NCBI GenBank assembly: GCA_017998135.1
Contig: JAGODS010000003.1
Location: forward strand, 1 to 37,112
DNA: 37,112 nucleotides
Source of the DNA: Bacteroidales bacterium
Lineage (GTDB): Bacteria > Bacteroidota > Bacteroidia > Bacteroidales > JAGODS01
Direction: 5' to 3'
Shown: positions 19,033 to 27,062 of the stretch, piece after piece
How positions within the stretch are numbered: position 1 is the stretch's first letter
Layout: every line of letters starts with the position of its first letter
Made by a program: the position numbers and the translations under genes
The notes under the pieces: generated by a model
What the model was told of the DNA's origin: nothing
The model's database searches: none
What the model saw: only the letters and a program-made list of their open reading frames with translations

Positions 19033-19502
19033 TATTATGTTTAATTTAAAATTTCATAATAATTCATAAATAATTAACAATGAATGAATAAATTGTATTT
19101 ATTTTTTTGTAAATTAGTTAATTTTTAACGTATAAATTAAGATTAAAGTTTTGATATTTATCAATTATTTATTAATTTACCAACAAAAATAATGCTAAAA
19201 AATATAATATACTGATAATCAATTATAATTAATAATAAGTTAGGTTTTTTACCTGTCCATATTTTGGAAAAAAAGTATTAATTTGAGAAAACGAGAAAAA
19301 ATCGCTAAGGAGAACAAATTAGAAAAAATATTTTTTTGCCTGAAAATCAGAGGAATAAAATAAAATTGTTAATAACTTAATTAGTACTTGTTCATAAAAA
19401 TATTTTAACATATTTAGAGTTAATAATAAAATAAATATATTTGTTGCCGATTTGGTGATATGGAAATGGGTATAAACCCATTTTTGAAAAGTTATCTGAA
19501 AA

Positions 19503-19520
19503 ATCAAATAACTATTTGAT
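19503..19520. repeat. Small inverted repeat upstream of the serine hydrolase
   Basis: ATCAAATA, an AC spacer and TATTTGAT form an 8-bp perfect inverted repeat about 160 bp before the hydrolase ATG. It could be an operator, but nothing else supports this. Confidence 0.25.
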
Positions 19521-19553
19521 AATTAATTATGACTACAAAGACAGGAAAACATT

Positions 19554-19596
19554 AACCGCAAAGTATCACAAAGTTAATCGCTAAGAAGCCGCAAAG
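19554..19596. repeat. CACAAAG-type dispersed element
   Basis: TTAACCGCAAAG, then CACAAAG (19567-19573), then GCCGCAAAG in about 43 bp. It resembles the TTAACCACAAAG and CACAAAG cluster at 37041-37105, so the two appear to be one degenerate dispersed family. Confidence 0.5.
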
Positions 19597-19678
19597 AAAA
19601 ATTTAAAAGGGACTTAATGAAAAGACACTAATTATTAATAAAACATAAAATTAAAAATACTATAAAAAAGAGCCTAAA

Positions 19679-20842
19679 ATGAAAATAAAAACAATAGCAA
19701 TTATTATAATTATTTTCTCCTTAGTATTAATCATAAGCAAAAATGCTGAGATGAGTACCAGAACGGCTTTGAGCAATTTAAAAATACAAGAACCCATAAA
19801 AATAGTAAATACAGAGGAAAATGAATTACTAAATAAAACAATAAGCAATATCTTAAATAAATATAAATTTAACGGTAATATAATAATAGTAAAAAATAAT
19901 GAACCAATATATAAAAATAGCTTAGGGTATTCAAATCTGCTAAAGAAAACAGAACTAAATTATAATAGTGTGTTTCAGTTAGCCTCAGTAAGTAAGCAAT
20001 TCACAGCAATGGCAATTATGATACTGGCAGAAGAAAAGAAGTTGGATTATGATGATTTGGTAGTTAAGCATATAAAAGATTTTCCTTACAACAATATAAG
20101 CATACGGCAATTGTTAAACCACACTTCAGGACTACAAAATTATATATGGTTAGTAGAAAAATATGCTTCAGGAAAAATAAATATAACCAATAAGGATGTA
20201 TTAGAACTCTATAAGAAACACAAATTACCTTTAAATTTTATACCTGGTACAAGATTCTCTTATTCAAACAGCGGTTATGTTTTTCTTGCATTATTAATAG
20301 AAAAAATAAGCGGAGAGGATTTTGGAGTATTTTTAAAAGAGAGAATATTTGATAAGTTAGAAATGATAAATAGTTTCGTTTATAATAAAAAAATTATGGA
20401 TACGCTTAAAACGAGAGCAGAAGGTCATATCAAGGGGAAAAAATATACAAGAATAATAACAGATAATAATGAAGATTGTATATATGGGGATAAAGGAGTT
20501 TTTTCAACCATAGAGGATATGTATAGATGGGATAAGGCACTATACGAACAAAAGCTCATAAGTGACTCTACATTAAAAATAGCATTCAGTACTTCAATTT
20601 TAAAAAATAATAAGGAAATACCTTATGGCTTTGGGTGGCGTATTAAAGAATTTGAAGGTAAACGGGTTATTTATCATAATGGCTGGTGGCACGGATATAA
20701 GACAAGTATCACAAGATTTGTAGATGATAAAAATAGTATAATAATACTCAATAATACGGGGAGCCATTTAGCAGCTATGCTAAATGATTTAAAAAAATTA
20801 TTATATAAGAATTCGGAAGAATTGGATTTGAGTAGCGAGTAG
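19679..20842 (+). CDS. Beta-lactamase-family serine hydrolase (class C / PBP4-like fold)
   Basis: 387-residue serine hydrolase of the beta-lactamase/DD-peptidase/esterase superfamily, probably exported and anchored by an N-terminal hydrophobic segment (about 5-20). The three signature motifs are present: S-x-x-K as SVSK (S103, K106), Y-x-N as YSN (Y195, N197), and an HNG motif (333-335) in place of KTG. HTSGL (148-152) is also typical of the family. The substrate cannot be told from sequence; members include peptidases, esterases and beta-lactamases. It is the only plus-strand gene and converges on the subtilase. Its last codons and TAG stop (encoding SSE) lie inside a GTAGCGG-type heptad array, so the original C-terminus may have been replaced. 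No promoter box is recognisable. Confidence 0.88.
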   Translation: MKIKTIAIIIIIFSLVLIISKNAEMSTRTALSNLKIQEPIKIVNTEENELLNKTISNILNKYKFNGNIIIVKNNEPIYKNSLGYSNLLKKTELNYNSVFQLASVSKQFTAMAIMILAEEKKLDYDDLVVKHIKDFPYNNISIRQLLNHTSGLQNYIWLVEKYASGKINITNKDVLELYKKHKLPLNFIPGTRFSYSNSGYVFLALLIEKISGEDFGVFLKERIFDKLEMINSFVYNKKIMDTLKTRAEGHIKGKKYTRIITDNNEDCIYGDKGVFSTIEDMYRWDKALYEQKLISDSTLKIAFSTSILKNNKEIPYGFGWRIKEFEGKRVIYHNGWWHGYKTSITRFVDDKNSIIILNNTGSHLAAMLNDLKKLLYKNSEELDLSSE

Positions 20843-20956
20843 CAGATAGCGGGTAGCGGGTAGCGAGTAGCGGGTAACGGGTAGCAGATAGCGGGTAGTT
20901 AGTAATGAGTAGCGAGTAGCGGGTAGCGGGTAATGGGTAATGATTATTGAGTAGTG
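20831..20956. repeat. Heptad tandem array, 18 units (GTAGCGG family)
   Basis: Eighteen 7-bp units of the form RGTAGCG or GGTAACG run without slippage from 20831 to 20956. The left end covers the last codons and stop of the serine hydrolase. The right end covers the stop (20944-20946) and last codons of the convergent subtilase. Shorter arrays of the same heptad occur at 23990-24038 and 27030-27057. Confidence 0.95.
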
Positions 20957-22617
20957 TTTAACTTATATTTAAGGGTCTGATTTCTAAAATGAATATTTAA
21001 AAAATCAGCCTTGTTATAAAAACTAACAGGAAGAGAAAATTCCTGTGATTCAACAGATAAAATATAATATTTTAATAAAAAACCTTTACTGTCCTGTAAA
21101 TTAAAATATAAAAGATCATTAACCTGAATAGGTGTATTAAATTTAATAGTTAATAAACCGTAATTAGTTTTAATAATTTGAAACAAATTGGAAGTAGAAT
21201 CTAACTGAGAAGAACTAAAGAAATAAGAAGCTTTAGGAACACCATAACCGTGAGCATAATCAAAATAAGGATATAAACTGCCAGACTTTTGAATTTCAGA
21301 AAACAATTGCATATTTGTTAAAGAAGATTTAAGTTGCCAGGCACAGGCAGCAAAGCCTGCAATAAGAGGAGCAGCGAAAGAAGTACCTTCAACTTTGGAT
21401 AAGCCTTTTTTTCCGGCAGCAATGACCTGACCGAAAGCAGAGACATTAGGTTTTAATCTTTTATCAGAGGAAGGACCAAAAGAACTAAAACTGATATGAA
21501 AGCCTGTTTGGGGGTCAATACCACCAACTGTAAGAACAGAGTCGGCGTCAGCAGGAGTAATAATTTTAGACCATTCAAGAGTACCTTCATTACCAGCGGC
21601 ATTAACAACAAGCATACCTTTTCTGGCGGCTAAATTAGCGGCTTTGGCAACGAAAGAAGTTTTACCATCCATATCTTCAGGGAAGTATCTTTGAAAATTA
21701 TAACCCAGGGAACTGTTGATAATATCAGCACCATTTTTATCAGCCCATTCAGCAGCAGCAAGCCAGTTTACTTCCTCTATAAAAGGTTCGCTATCAACTT
21801 CAGTACGGGCAAGGAGAAACTCAGCACCAGTAGCAAGACCAATATTAATATCATTAATTCTCCCAGCGATACAAGACATAACCATAGTACCGTGGGTATT
21901 CCAGGAGTAAACAAATTCTTTATTATTAGCGAAATTCCAGGTTTTAATAATCCTGTTTTCTTTACGAATATTATCAAAAACAGGATTATTATTAACACCC
22001 GGAAATCCGCCGTCAAAAATAGCAATCCTCTTAGCTCTGCCATCAATATTATTATTTTGAAAAACATCAGCATCCAAAATATTTATTTGATTGAATAATA
22101 AATGTTTATTTTCAGGACTTAAAGATGTATTATAAGAATTATAAAATAGAACAGAATCGACAGAGTACAACCCAGAGATAGAGTTTATATCCCGAACACA
22201 TTGAAAAGCAGAAAGTTTACCTTGCAGAGGAGGAACAGATACAATCTTATCAATAAACTTATAATACTGAAGATTTAAAATCTGCAAAGGATAAGCAGAA
22301 ACGGAAATAAAATTAAACCATCTGCTTATAAAAATAATAGAATCAACTTCTTGTCTAATTAAATTAACGTAAATCTGAGATACAGGAAAATCTGTAGAGT
22401 CATATAAATTAACAGAATTATTCAAACGCCTTTCAATAGCTTTAACATCAAAATATTCATAAGGATTAAAAGTGCTTCCTTTTTTATTTTTAAGAATAAT
22501 GTGGTATTTGTTTTTATAAGGTACGTTTTTACCATCCTGACTGAGTAAAGAGTTAGATAGTCCACAAACAAAAATGCAAAAAAGAAGAATTGAAAAGGTT
22601 AAATTTTGAAGGTTCAA
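20944..22617 (-). CDS. Secreted subtilisin-family (S8) serine peptidase
   Basis: 557-residue subtilase. The catalytic triad is intact: D202 in AIFDGGF, H242 in NTHGT, S413 in GTSFAAP, with the oxyanion N343 in NAAGNEG. An N-terminal hydrophobic segment (about 7-24) is a signal peptide, followed by a roughly 160-residue prodomain-like region. The last 75 residues form a beta-rich segment resembling a degenerate T9SS type A sorting domain, so export by T9SS is plausible but not certain. The only usable start is TTG at 22617; upstream in frame there is a stop and octamer-type repeat sequence. The final TTQ and stop come from the heptad array shared with the convergent hydrolase. It lies downstream of the aminotransferase, separated by 107 bp holding a repeat hairpin. 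Confidence 0.9.
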   Translation of the reverse strand: MNLQNLTFSILLFCIFVCGLSNSLLSQDGKNVPYKNKYHIILKNKKGSTFNPYEYFDVKAIERRLNNSVNLYDSTDFPVSQIYVNLIRQEVDSIIFISRWFNFISVSAYPLQILNLQYYKFIDKIVSVPPLQGKLSAFQCVRDINSISGLYSVDSVLFYNSYNTSLSPENKHLLFNQINILDADVFQNNNIDGRAKRIAIFDGGFPGVNNNPVFDNIRKENRIIKTWNFANNKEFVYSWNTHGTMVMSCIAGRINDINIGLATGAEFLLARTEVDSEPFIEEVNWLAAAEWADKNGADIINSSLGYNFQRYFPEDMDGKTSFVAKAANLAARKGMLVVNAAGNEGTLEWSKIITPADADSVLTVGGIDPQTGFHISFSSFGPSSDKRLKPNVSAFGQVIAAGKKGLSKVEGTSFAAPLIAGFAACAWQLKSSLTNMQLFSEIQKSGSLYPYFDYAHGYGVPKASYFFSSSQLDSTSNLFQIIKTNYGLLTIKFNTPIQVNDLLYFNLQDSKGFLLKYYILSVESQEFSLPVSFYNKADFLNIHFRNQTLKYKLNTTQ

Positions 22618-22623
22618 TGTTAT

Positions 22624-22690
22624 GCTAATGTGTTAATGTAACCTCACCCTAACCCTCTCCTAAGAACAGGAGAGGGAATGTGCCAATGTG
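22624..22690. repeat. CCTCACCCTAACCCTCTCC hairpin element, copy 1, with octamers
   Basis: CCTCACCCTAACCCTCTCCT then AGGAGAGGG: a 9-bp stem (22653-22661 with 22668-22676) and a 6-nt loop. Octamer-like units (ATGTGTTA, ATGTGCCA) flank it on both sides. Related copies lie at 25181-25215 and 34588-34622. It lies about 50 bp beyond the aminotransferase stop and could also act as its transcript end. Confidence 0.85.
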
Positions 22691-22724
22691 TTTATTTAAA
22701 AATTTTAATATTGAATTATAAAAT

Positions 22725-23924
22725 TTATAAAGATCTGCCGGGGTAAACTTTTAAGGCTTGTTCAAGGCATAACATAGAATCAGCGAGATCCCGGACATTA
22801 AGGACATAGCTAATTCTCACTTCGTTTAAACCTTTTCCTTTAGTAGAATAGAATCCGGTAGCAGGTGCAAGCATAACAGTACGGTTCTCATAATTAAAGT
22901 CCTCCAGTAACCATTGGCAAAATCTATCGGAGTTGTCAATAGGCAAGCGGGCAACAACATAAAAAGCACCTGAAGGATTAGGACAAAAAGCGCCAGGTAT
23001 CTTGTTAATAGACTGAACAACAATATTTCTTCTATTATGATATTCATCCAAAACATCGTCAAAATAAGAAGGAGGAGTATCAATAGCAGCTTCAGAAGCG
23101 ACCTGCCCGAAAGTAGGAGGACTAAGCCGAGCCTGAGCATATTTGAGAGCAGTTTGCATCAAACATTTATTTTTAGAAATTAAAGCGCCTATTCTAAAAC
23201 CACAGGCACTATAGCGTTTGGAAACAGAGTCAATAAGTATAGTATTTTCTTCAATTCCCTTTAGTTGCATAACAGAATAATGTTTTTTTCCATCATAACA
23301 AAATTCTCTGTAAACCTCATCTGCAAACAAATATAGATCATATTTTTTAACGAGATCTCTTAATTGCTCAAGCTCATCCTTTGAATAAAGATAACCTGTA
23401 GGATTATTTGGATTACAAACCAATATAGCTTTAGTTCTGGGAGTAATAGCATTTTCAAAATCTTTGATAGCTGGAAGAGCAAAACCTGATTCAATAGAAG
23501 AAAGCAAAGGTTTGACAACAACACCGGAGCTAATAGCAAAACCATTATAATTAGCATAAAAAGGCTCAGGAATTATAACTTCATCGCCTTCATTCATACA
23601 GGTCTGCATAGCAAATAAAATAGCCTCTGAACCACCGGAGGTAACTATAATATCATCAGGACTGATATTAATATTATTAGACTTGTAATAATCGCATAAT
23701 TTTTTTCTATAAGAAAGAATACCCGCAGAATGTGAGTACTCAACTACTTTCTGGTTAAAATTATGAATAGCATTCAAAGCAACCTGAGGAGTTTCAATAT
23801 CAGGTTGACCTATATTAAGATGAAAAACTTTAACACCCCTTTTTTTAGCTTCATCAGCAAAAGGGACGAGTTTTCTGATAGGAGAAGGAGGCATTGCGAG
23901 ACCTCTTTTAGAAATTTCAGGCAT
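22725..23924 (-). CDS. PLP-dependent aminotransferase, class I/II (aspartate-aminotransferase-like)
   Basis: 399-residue fold-type I aminotransferase, presumably cytoplasmic, transferring an amino group between an amino acid and a 2-oxo acid. Visible family residues: N174 in NPNNPTG (171-177), D202 and Y205 in ADEVY, the PLP-binding lysine K236 in SVSKR, R244 in GFRIG, and the substrate-carboxylate arginine R370 in EVRISY. Full length for the family. The start is ATG at 23924, with a good promoter box (23947-23954) just upstream. Aspartate, alanine or aromatic specificity cannot be decided from sequence alone, and no biosynthetic neighbours help. Confidence 0.92.
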   Translation of the reverse strand: MPEISKRGLAMPPSPIRKLVPFADEAKKRGVKVFHLNIGQPDIETPQVALNAIHNFNQKVVEYSHSAGILSYRKKLCDYYKSNNINISPDDIIVTSGGSEAILFAMQTCMNEGDEVIIPEPFYANYNGFAISSGVVVKPLLSSIESGFALPAIKDFENAITPRTKAILVCNPNNPTGYLYSKDELEQLRDLVKKYDLYLFADEVYREFCYDGKKHYSVMQLKGIEENTILIDSVSKRYSACGFRIGALISKNKCLMQTALKYAQARLSPPTFGQVASEAAIDTPPSYFDDVLDEYHNRRNIVVQSINKIPGAFCPNPSGAFYVVARLPIDNSDRFCQWLLEDFNYENRTVMLAPATGFYSTKGKGLNEVRISYVLNVRDLADSMLCLEQALKVYPGRSL

Positions 23925-23946
23925 ATAATTAGAATTAAATTTGGAG

Positions 23947-23954
23947 CAAAAGTA
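23947..23954 (-). promoter_or_regulatory. Promoter -7 box for the aminotransferase
   Basis: The minus strand reads TACTTTTG, a TAnnTTTG match, 22 bp before the ATG, followed by C as in many Bacteroidota promoters (TACTTTTGC). No TTG is seen at -33. Confidence 0.5.
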
Positions 23955-23989
23955 TAAAATTTTTAAATAAGTAAGGAAAGATTAAAATA

Positions 23990-24038
23990 AGTAGCGGGTA
24001 ATAGGTAGCGGGTAGCGGGTAACGGGTAACGGGTAGTA
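23990..24038. repeat. Heptad tandem array, 7 units
   Basis: Seven GGTAGCG/GGTAACG units. They are followed in phase by AGTATTT and then by the palindrome at 24044, the same junction as at 26989-27002. The array lies on the 3' side of the EEP gene. Confidence 0.9.
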
Positions 24039-24043
24039 AGTAT

Positions 24044-24071
24044 TTAGACGAAGCGTGGACGCTTCGCCTAA
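24044..24071. repeat. 28-bp palindromic element, copy 1
   Basis: Two 13-bp arms around a GG centre with one A/C mismatch; core CGAAGCGTGGACGCTTCG. It is identical over 28 bp (and the following C) to 27001-27028 and differs by one base from the reverse complement of 35678-35705. Confidence 0.92.
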
Positions 24072-24087
24072 CTCGATACATATTATA

Positions 24088-24120
24088 AAATGTTTCACAT
24101 TTGCAAAATGTGAAACATTT
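24088..24120 (-). terminator. 15-bp perfect stem-loop beyond the EEP gene
   Basis: AAATGTTTCACATTT, a GCA loop and AAATGTGAAACATTT, starting 20 bp after the EEP stop. Its near twin at 30994-31025 also sits at a gene end. The strong stem suits transcript termination or 3'-end protection, although the T-run on the minus strand is short. The half-sites TGTTTCAC and GTGAAACA equal those of parS but are 11 bp apart. Confidence 0.6.
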
Positions 24121-24140
24121 AATGATTGATTAATTATAAA

Positions 24141-25253
24141 TTAATATAGGGTAAAAGAAACAGGGAGATGATCACTAAAACCTTTGTTATATTTATAACC
24201 ATTATAAGTTTTAAATGGAATTTTCTCGTCGTTATATAATTCAAATAAATAGTCGGGTTTAAAAATTATTGCTTTGGACTTATTGTTATAGAGAGCAGAG
24301 GAAATAATAATCTGGTCAAACAGATATTTCTGAGATAAATTATTAAAATTATAAATATAAGACCATTCAGAGGAATTGAAATTTTGAGACATCAAATTTA
24401 TAAGCTTATTATTTAATTTATCAGACTTATCAGAAGCAGCAAGTATATATCTTAAAGCAGTATCAGAAGGCTGTTCATTGAAATCACCCATTATTAAGAT
24501 GAGGGCATTGGGATTAATTGTAAACAGAGAATCGGAATGCTTTCTTAATAAAGCAGCTTCGGTATTTCTTTTGTATTGTGAGAGATGACTGTCGCCTCTT
24601 TTGGAGGACCAATGATTAATATATATATGTAAAGTATCTTTGTTTAATAAAAGACCTTTAACATAGAGTATGTCACGGGTTTTAAAAGCGTTAATTTTTA
24701 AGGGTTTACTATTTAAAGGTTTAAAAAATTCATATCTGAAGAGTAAGGCAACGTCCATCCCTCTGATATCGGGAGAATCGAAATGAATAAAATTGTAATT
24801 AAAATTTTTAAGAGATGTTTTTTTAGTAAGGTCAGATAAAACCAAGCTATTTTCAATTTCAGCTAAACCGATAAAAGCAGGCGCTTCCCATTCACCGACT
24901 GCGAGAAGAATTTTAGCAAGGCTATTTATTTTATAGGTATATCTTTGATAATTCCAATTACGGGGAGATTTGGCAGTGTAATCATCATCATCGGTTATAC
25001 TGTCATTAAAAACATCAAAAAGATTTTCAGTATTATAAAATACAGCTCTGACACTATTTTTATTTAGATATAAATCATTAAGATTTTTATCCTGAGCTTT
25101 AGAAATAAAAACAGTAAAAACAAAGAAAAATAAAAAAATTATAAAAGAAAAATTATGGGGAAAAACTAATAAAAATTTAACCTCACCCTTACCCTCTCCT
25201 AAAATTAGGAGAGGGAAAACAGAGTTTTTAGAGATACCCTTATTTATTTTCAA
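24141..25253 (-). CDS. Endonuclease/exonuclease/phosphatase (EEP) family protein, exported
   Basis: 370 residues as written. EEP-fold residues are present: N74 and E76 in FYNTENLF, E132 in GLAEIEN, the DIRGMDVAL region (162-170), N213 and H214 in NHWSSKRG, D257 and N259 in MGDFNE, and D361-H362 in FSDHLP. It should be a metal-dependent phosphodiester or phosphoester hydrolase; substrate unknown. The hydrophobic stretch about 34-50 ending SKAQ is a signal peptide, but 30 residues precede it. The only standard start in frame is TTG at 25253, overlapping the metallopeptidase gene by 14 bp. No ATG, GTG or TTG lies between it and the signal peptide, and codons about 12-25 are made by a dispersed hairpin repeat. 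The true start is therefore uncertain. Confidence 0.85.
   Translation of the reverse strand: MKINKGISKNSVFPLLILGEGKGEVKFLLVFPHNFSFIIFLFFFVFTVFISKAQDKNLNDLYLNKNSVRAVFYNTENLFDVFNDSITDDDDYTAKSPRNWNYQRYTYKINSLAKILLAVGEWEAPAFIGLAEIENSLVLSDLTKKTSLKNFNYNFIHFDSPDIRGMDVALLFRYEFFKPLNSKPLKINAFKTRDILYVKGLLLNKDTLHIYINHWSSKRGDSHLSQYKRNTEAALLRKHSDSLFTINPNALILIMGDFNEQPSDTALRYILAASDKSDKLNNKLINLMSQNFNSSEWSYIYNFNNLSQKYLFDQIIISSALYNNKSKAIIFKPDYLFELYNDEKIPFKTYNGYKYNKGFSDHLPVSFTLY
25181..25215. repeat. CCTCACCCT hairpin element, copy 2, inside a coding sequence
   Basis: CCTCACCCTTACCCTCTCCT followed by an AA-containing turn and TTAGGAGAGGG: an 11-bp stem (25192-25202 with 25205-25215). It is read in frame at the 5' end of the EEP gene as FPLLILGEGKGEV. 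Confidence 0.9.
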
Positions 25254-26937
25254 ACTGTAAAGCGAAATACTTAGAAGTTAGTTTTTCGCCGGTAGCTTTT
25301 TGAATCATCTCGTTCCAATAATATTTTTTACCCGGTTTGAAAACTTTATCTATAAGAAAAGCGCCGACAGCAGGATTATTATAAAAACTCTGGTTATATA
25401 AATCATCGGATTTTATAATATTTTTAATAATATAATTACTGAGCTGGCAAGCAAAGAGTTCGCCAAGTTGATAATTATGATAATAACAGGGAGAGGTTGC
25501 AATATGAATTTTAGAAGCCCAATCGGGTTCATTTCTACCGACTGGTTTTTTAATCATCTGATATTTTTCAACCAAATCCCACCATAATTTATTCAAATCC
25601 TGTTCGGGGTTTTCGTACATAGCTTTTTCAAACCTATACATAACCTGGGACCAGCGACTGAAGACCAATTGTTCTAATTTTAAAGTATTAAAACAATCGG
25701 TTTTAATTTTATTTGCTTCAATGTCGGAAATATTAAGCATATCTTTAAGCCATTGAGGAGAAGAGGCAAAATGACCAAACATCATAGCAATAGCTTCGGT
25801 AGTAAAAATGTGAGCAGGTTCACGGAGATAATAAGGTAATTTAATATCAATATATTTATCATAAGCGGAGTGTCCAAATTCGTGAAGCATAGTATTCATC
25901 CATTTATAATTGGGTTTAACATTACAAAGCACCCTAACGTCACCTTCATTATCAATATCTGTGCAATAAGCGTGCTGATTTTTACCTGGTTTTTCAAAGA
26001 GATCGCTACGTTTAATAATATCATCAACATCTAAATTGATACTTTTATAATAATTGGAGGTAAGAGCAACGAGGTCTTTATCTTTAAAATAAACATCCAA
26101 ATCCATATCATAAATTTTAGGGGCTTCCTGAAAAAATCTATTTTGATAATGCCAGGGCATTAAATCTTTTTTATCAACTTTGTAACGCTTAGCAAAATAA
26201 TTATCAATTATATCTTTTTCATTAACAAAAAGATTAGTAGTAAATTTGTCAAGCTCATCAAAAATGGCATTAATTTCTTCAGGTTTTTGTTCGCTAAGAA
26301 TTAAAGACATTTGGTGGTAATTATTAAAACCTAATTCTTTAGCTACTTCATTACGGAGTCTAACTAATTTTATAACACTATCAGCGACAAAAGCGCCAAC
26401 CTTTTTACTAGCTCTCCAGGCAGCTTCAAGGTCTTTAGAATTAGTAGAATTAGTAAGCAAATCTTCAATATCATTATCAGAAACTTTTTTATTATTTATT
26501 TCGGCTCTAAAAGTAGAATACATCTGCTCAATATTAGTAGAGAGATTAATCATAGTTTTTCTTTTGACTTCGTCTATCTGGCTTGAAAGAAAGGCAGAAT
26601 AAAGTACATCAAGCTGCCTAAGCAACAAAGAATCCACAATATTGGGGCTTTCTTTAAAATGTTTTAACTTTCCAAAGTCTTCCTTATTAGAAAACATATC
26701 AGAAAGCTTTATCTGCAAATCATTTACCAATTTATAATCATCTTCTTTACCAGATATAGTCGCATTAAAATAAGCGAGATTAACTTGTTTAATCAAAGGG
26801 GCAGATTTAGCCTCAAACTGTTTGATAAAATCTTTTAAATCCTGTTCCATTTTATTCGTTTTAGAATTTTTACAATTAATTAAAAAAAGAGAAAATAACA
26901 ATAATAATAAGCTGTTTATAAATATTTTTTTCTTCAT
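25240..26937 (-). CDS. M2-type zinc metallopeptidase, probable lipoprotein
   Basis: 565-residue gluzincin peptidase resembling bacterial M2 (peptidyl-dipeptidase A-like) enzymes. The zinc site is HEFGH (H352, E353, H356), with the third ligand E381 in TTEAIAMMFGH. The helical front, including AAWRASKKVG (about 172-181), LVRLRNEVAKELGFNNYH (191-208) and PWHYQNRFFQEAP (261-273), is typical of the family. A signal peptide ending LFLINC (C22) suggests lipidation and an envelope location, though N before C is not the classical lipobox. Start ATG 26937 with a promoter box 20 bp upstream; translationally coupled by overlap to the EEP gene. Probably a dipeptidyl-carboxypeptidase or oligopeptidase; M3-family relatives cannot be excluded. 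Confidence 0.87.
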   Translation of the reverse strand: MKKKIFINSLLLLLFSLFLINCKNSKTNKMEQDLKDFIKQFEAKSAPLIKQVNLAYFNATISGKEDDYKLVNDLQIKLSDMFSNKEDFGKLKHFKESPNIVDSLLLRQLDVLYSAFLSSQIDEVKRKTMINLSTNIEQMYSTFRAEINNKKVSDNDIEDLLTNSTNSKDLEAAWRASKKVGAFVADSVIKLVRLRNEVAKELGFNNYHQMSLILSEQKPEEINAIFDELDKFTTNLFVNEKDIIDNYFAKRYKVDKKDLMPWHYQNRFFQEAPKIYDMDLDVYFKDKDLVALTSNYYKSINLDVDDIIKRSDLFEKPGKNQHAYCTDIDNEGDVRVLCNVKPNYKWMNTMLHEFGHSAYDKYIDIKLPYYLREPAHIFTTEAIAMMFGHFASSPQWLKDMLNISDIEANKIKTDCFNTLKLEQLVFSRWSQVMYRFEKAMYENPEQDLNKLWWDLVEKYQMIKKPVGRNEPDWASKIHIATSPCYYHNYQLGELFACQLSNYIIKNIIKSDDLYNQSFYNNPAVGAFLIDKVFKPGKKYYWNEMIQKATGEKLTSKYFALQFENK

Positions 26938-26957
26938 ATAAATATAATATTAAGGTG

Positions 26958-26965
26958 CAAAAATA
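26958..26965 (-). promoter_or_regulatory. Promoter -7 box for the metallopeptidase
   Basis: The minus strand reads TATTTTTGCACC, matching TAnnTTTG, 20 bp before the ATG. No clear -33 element. It would drive the metallopeptidase and EEP genes together. Confidence 0.5.
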
Positions 26966-27000
26966 ATATTATTATTGAAATGGGTTTGGGTAGAAAGTAT

Positions 27001-27028
27001 TTAGACGAAGCGTGGACGCTTCGCCTAA
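27001..27028. repeat. 28-bp palindromic element, copy 2
   Basis: Identical to 24044-24071. It is preceded in phase by a heptad-like GGTAGAA and AGTATTT (26989-27002) and followed by a heptad array. Confidence 0.92.
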
Positions 27029-27029
27029 C

Positions 27030-27057
27030 GGTAACTGGTAGCGGGTAGCGGATAGTA
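27030..27057. repeat. Heptad array, 4 units, at the TonB-receptor gene end
   Basis: GGTAACT, GGTAGCG, GGTAGCG and GATAGTA, then AGTATTT. The following TTAGA, the first bases of another palindrome copy, overlaps the TonB-receptor stop codon (27063-27065). Confidence 0.75.
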
Positions 27058-27062
27058 AGTAT

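Larger units (their letters stand above)
18956..19678. other. 723-bp AT-rich intergenic region
   Basis: This region lies between two divergent genes, the giant surface-protein gene (-) and the serine hydrolase (+). I see no credible coding sequence. It holds a candidate minus-strand promoter box (19025-19032), a small inverted repeat (19503-19520) and a degenerate CGCAAAG/CACAAAG element (19554-19596). The rest is AT-rich sequence without a pattern I can name. Confidence 0.7.

Noticed and set aside
20831-20956. Heptad array as a CRISPR
   Set aside because: Units are 7 bp and contiguous, with no spacers and no cas genes in the window.
21691-22098. Plus-strand frame of 135 codons opposite the subtilase
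   Set aside because: Antisense to the catalytic domain, no start context and no recognisable product.
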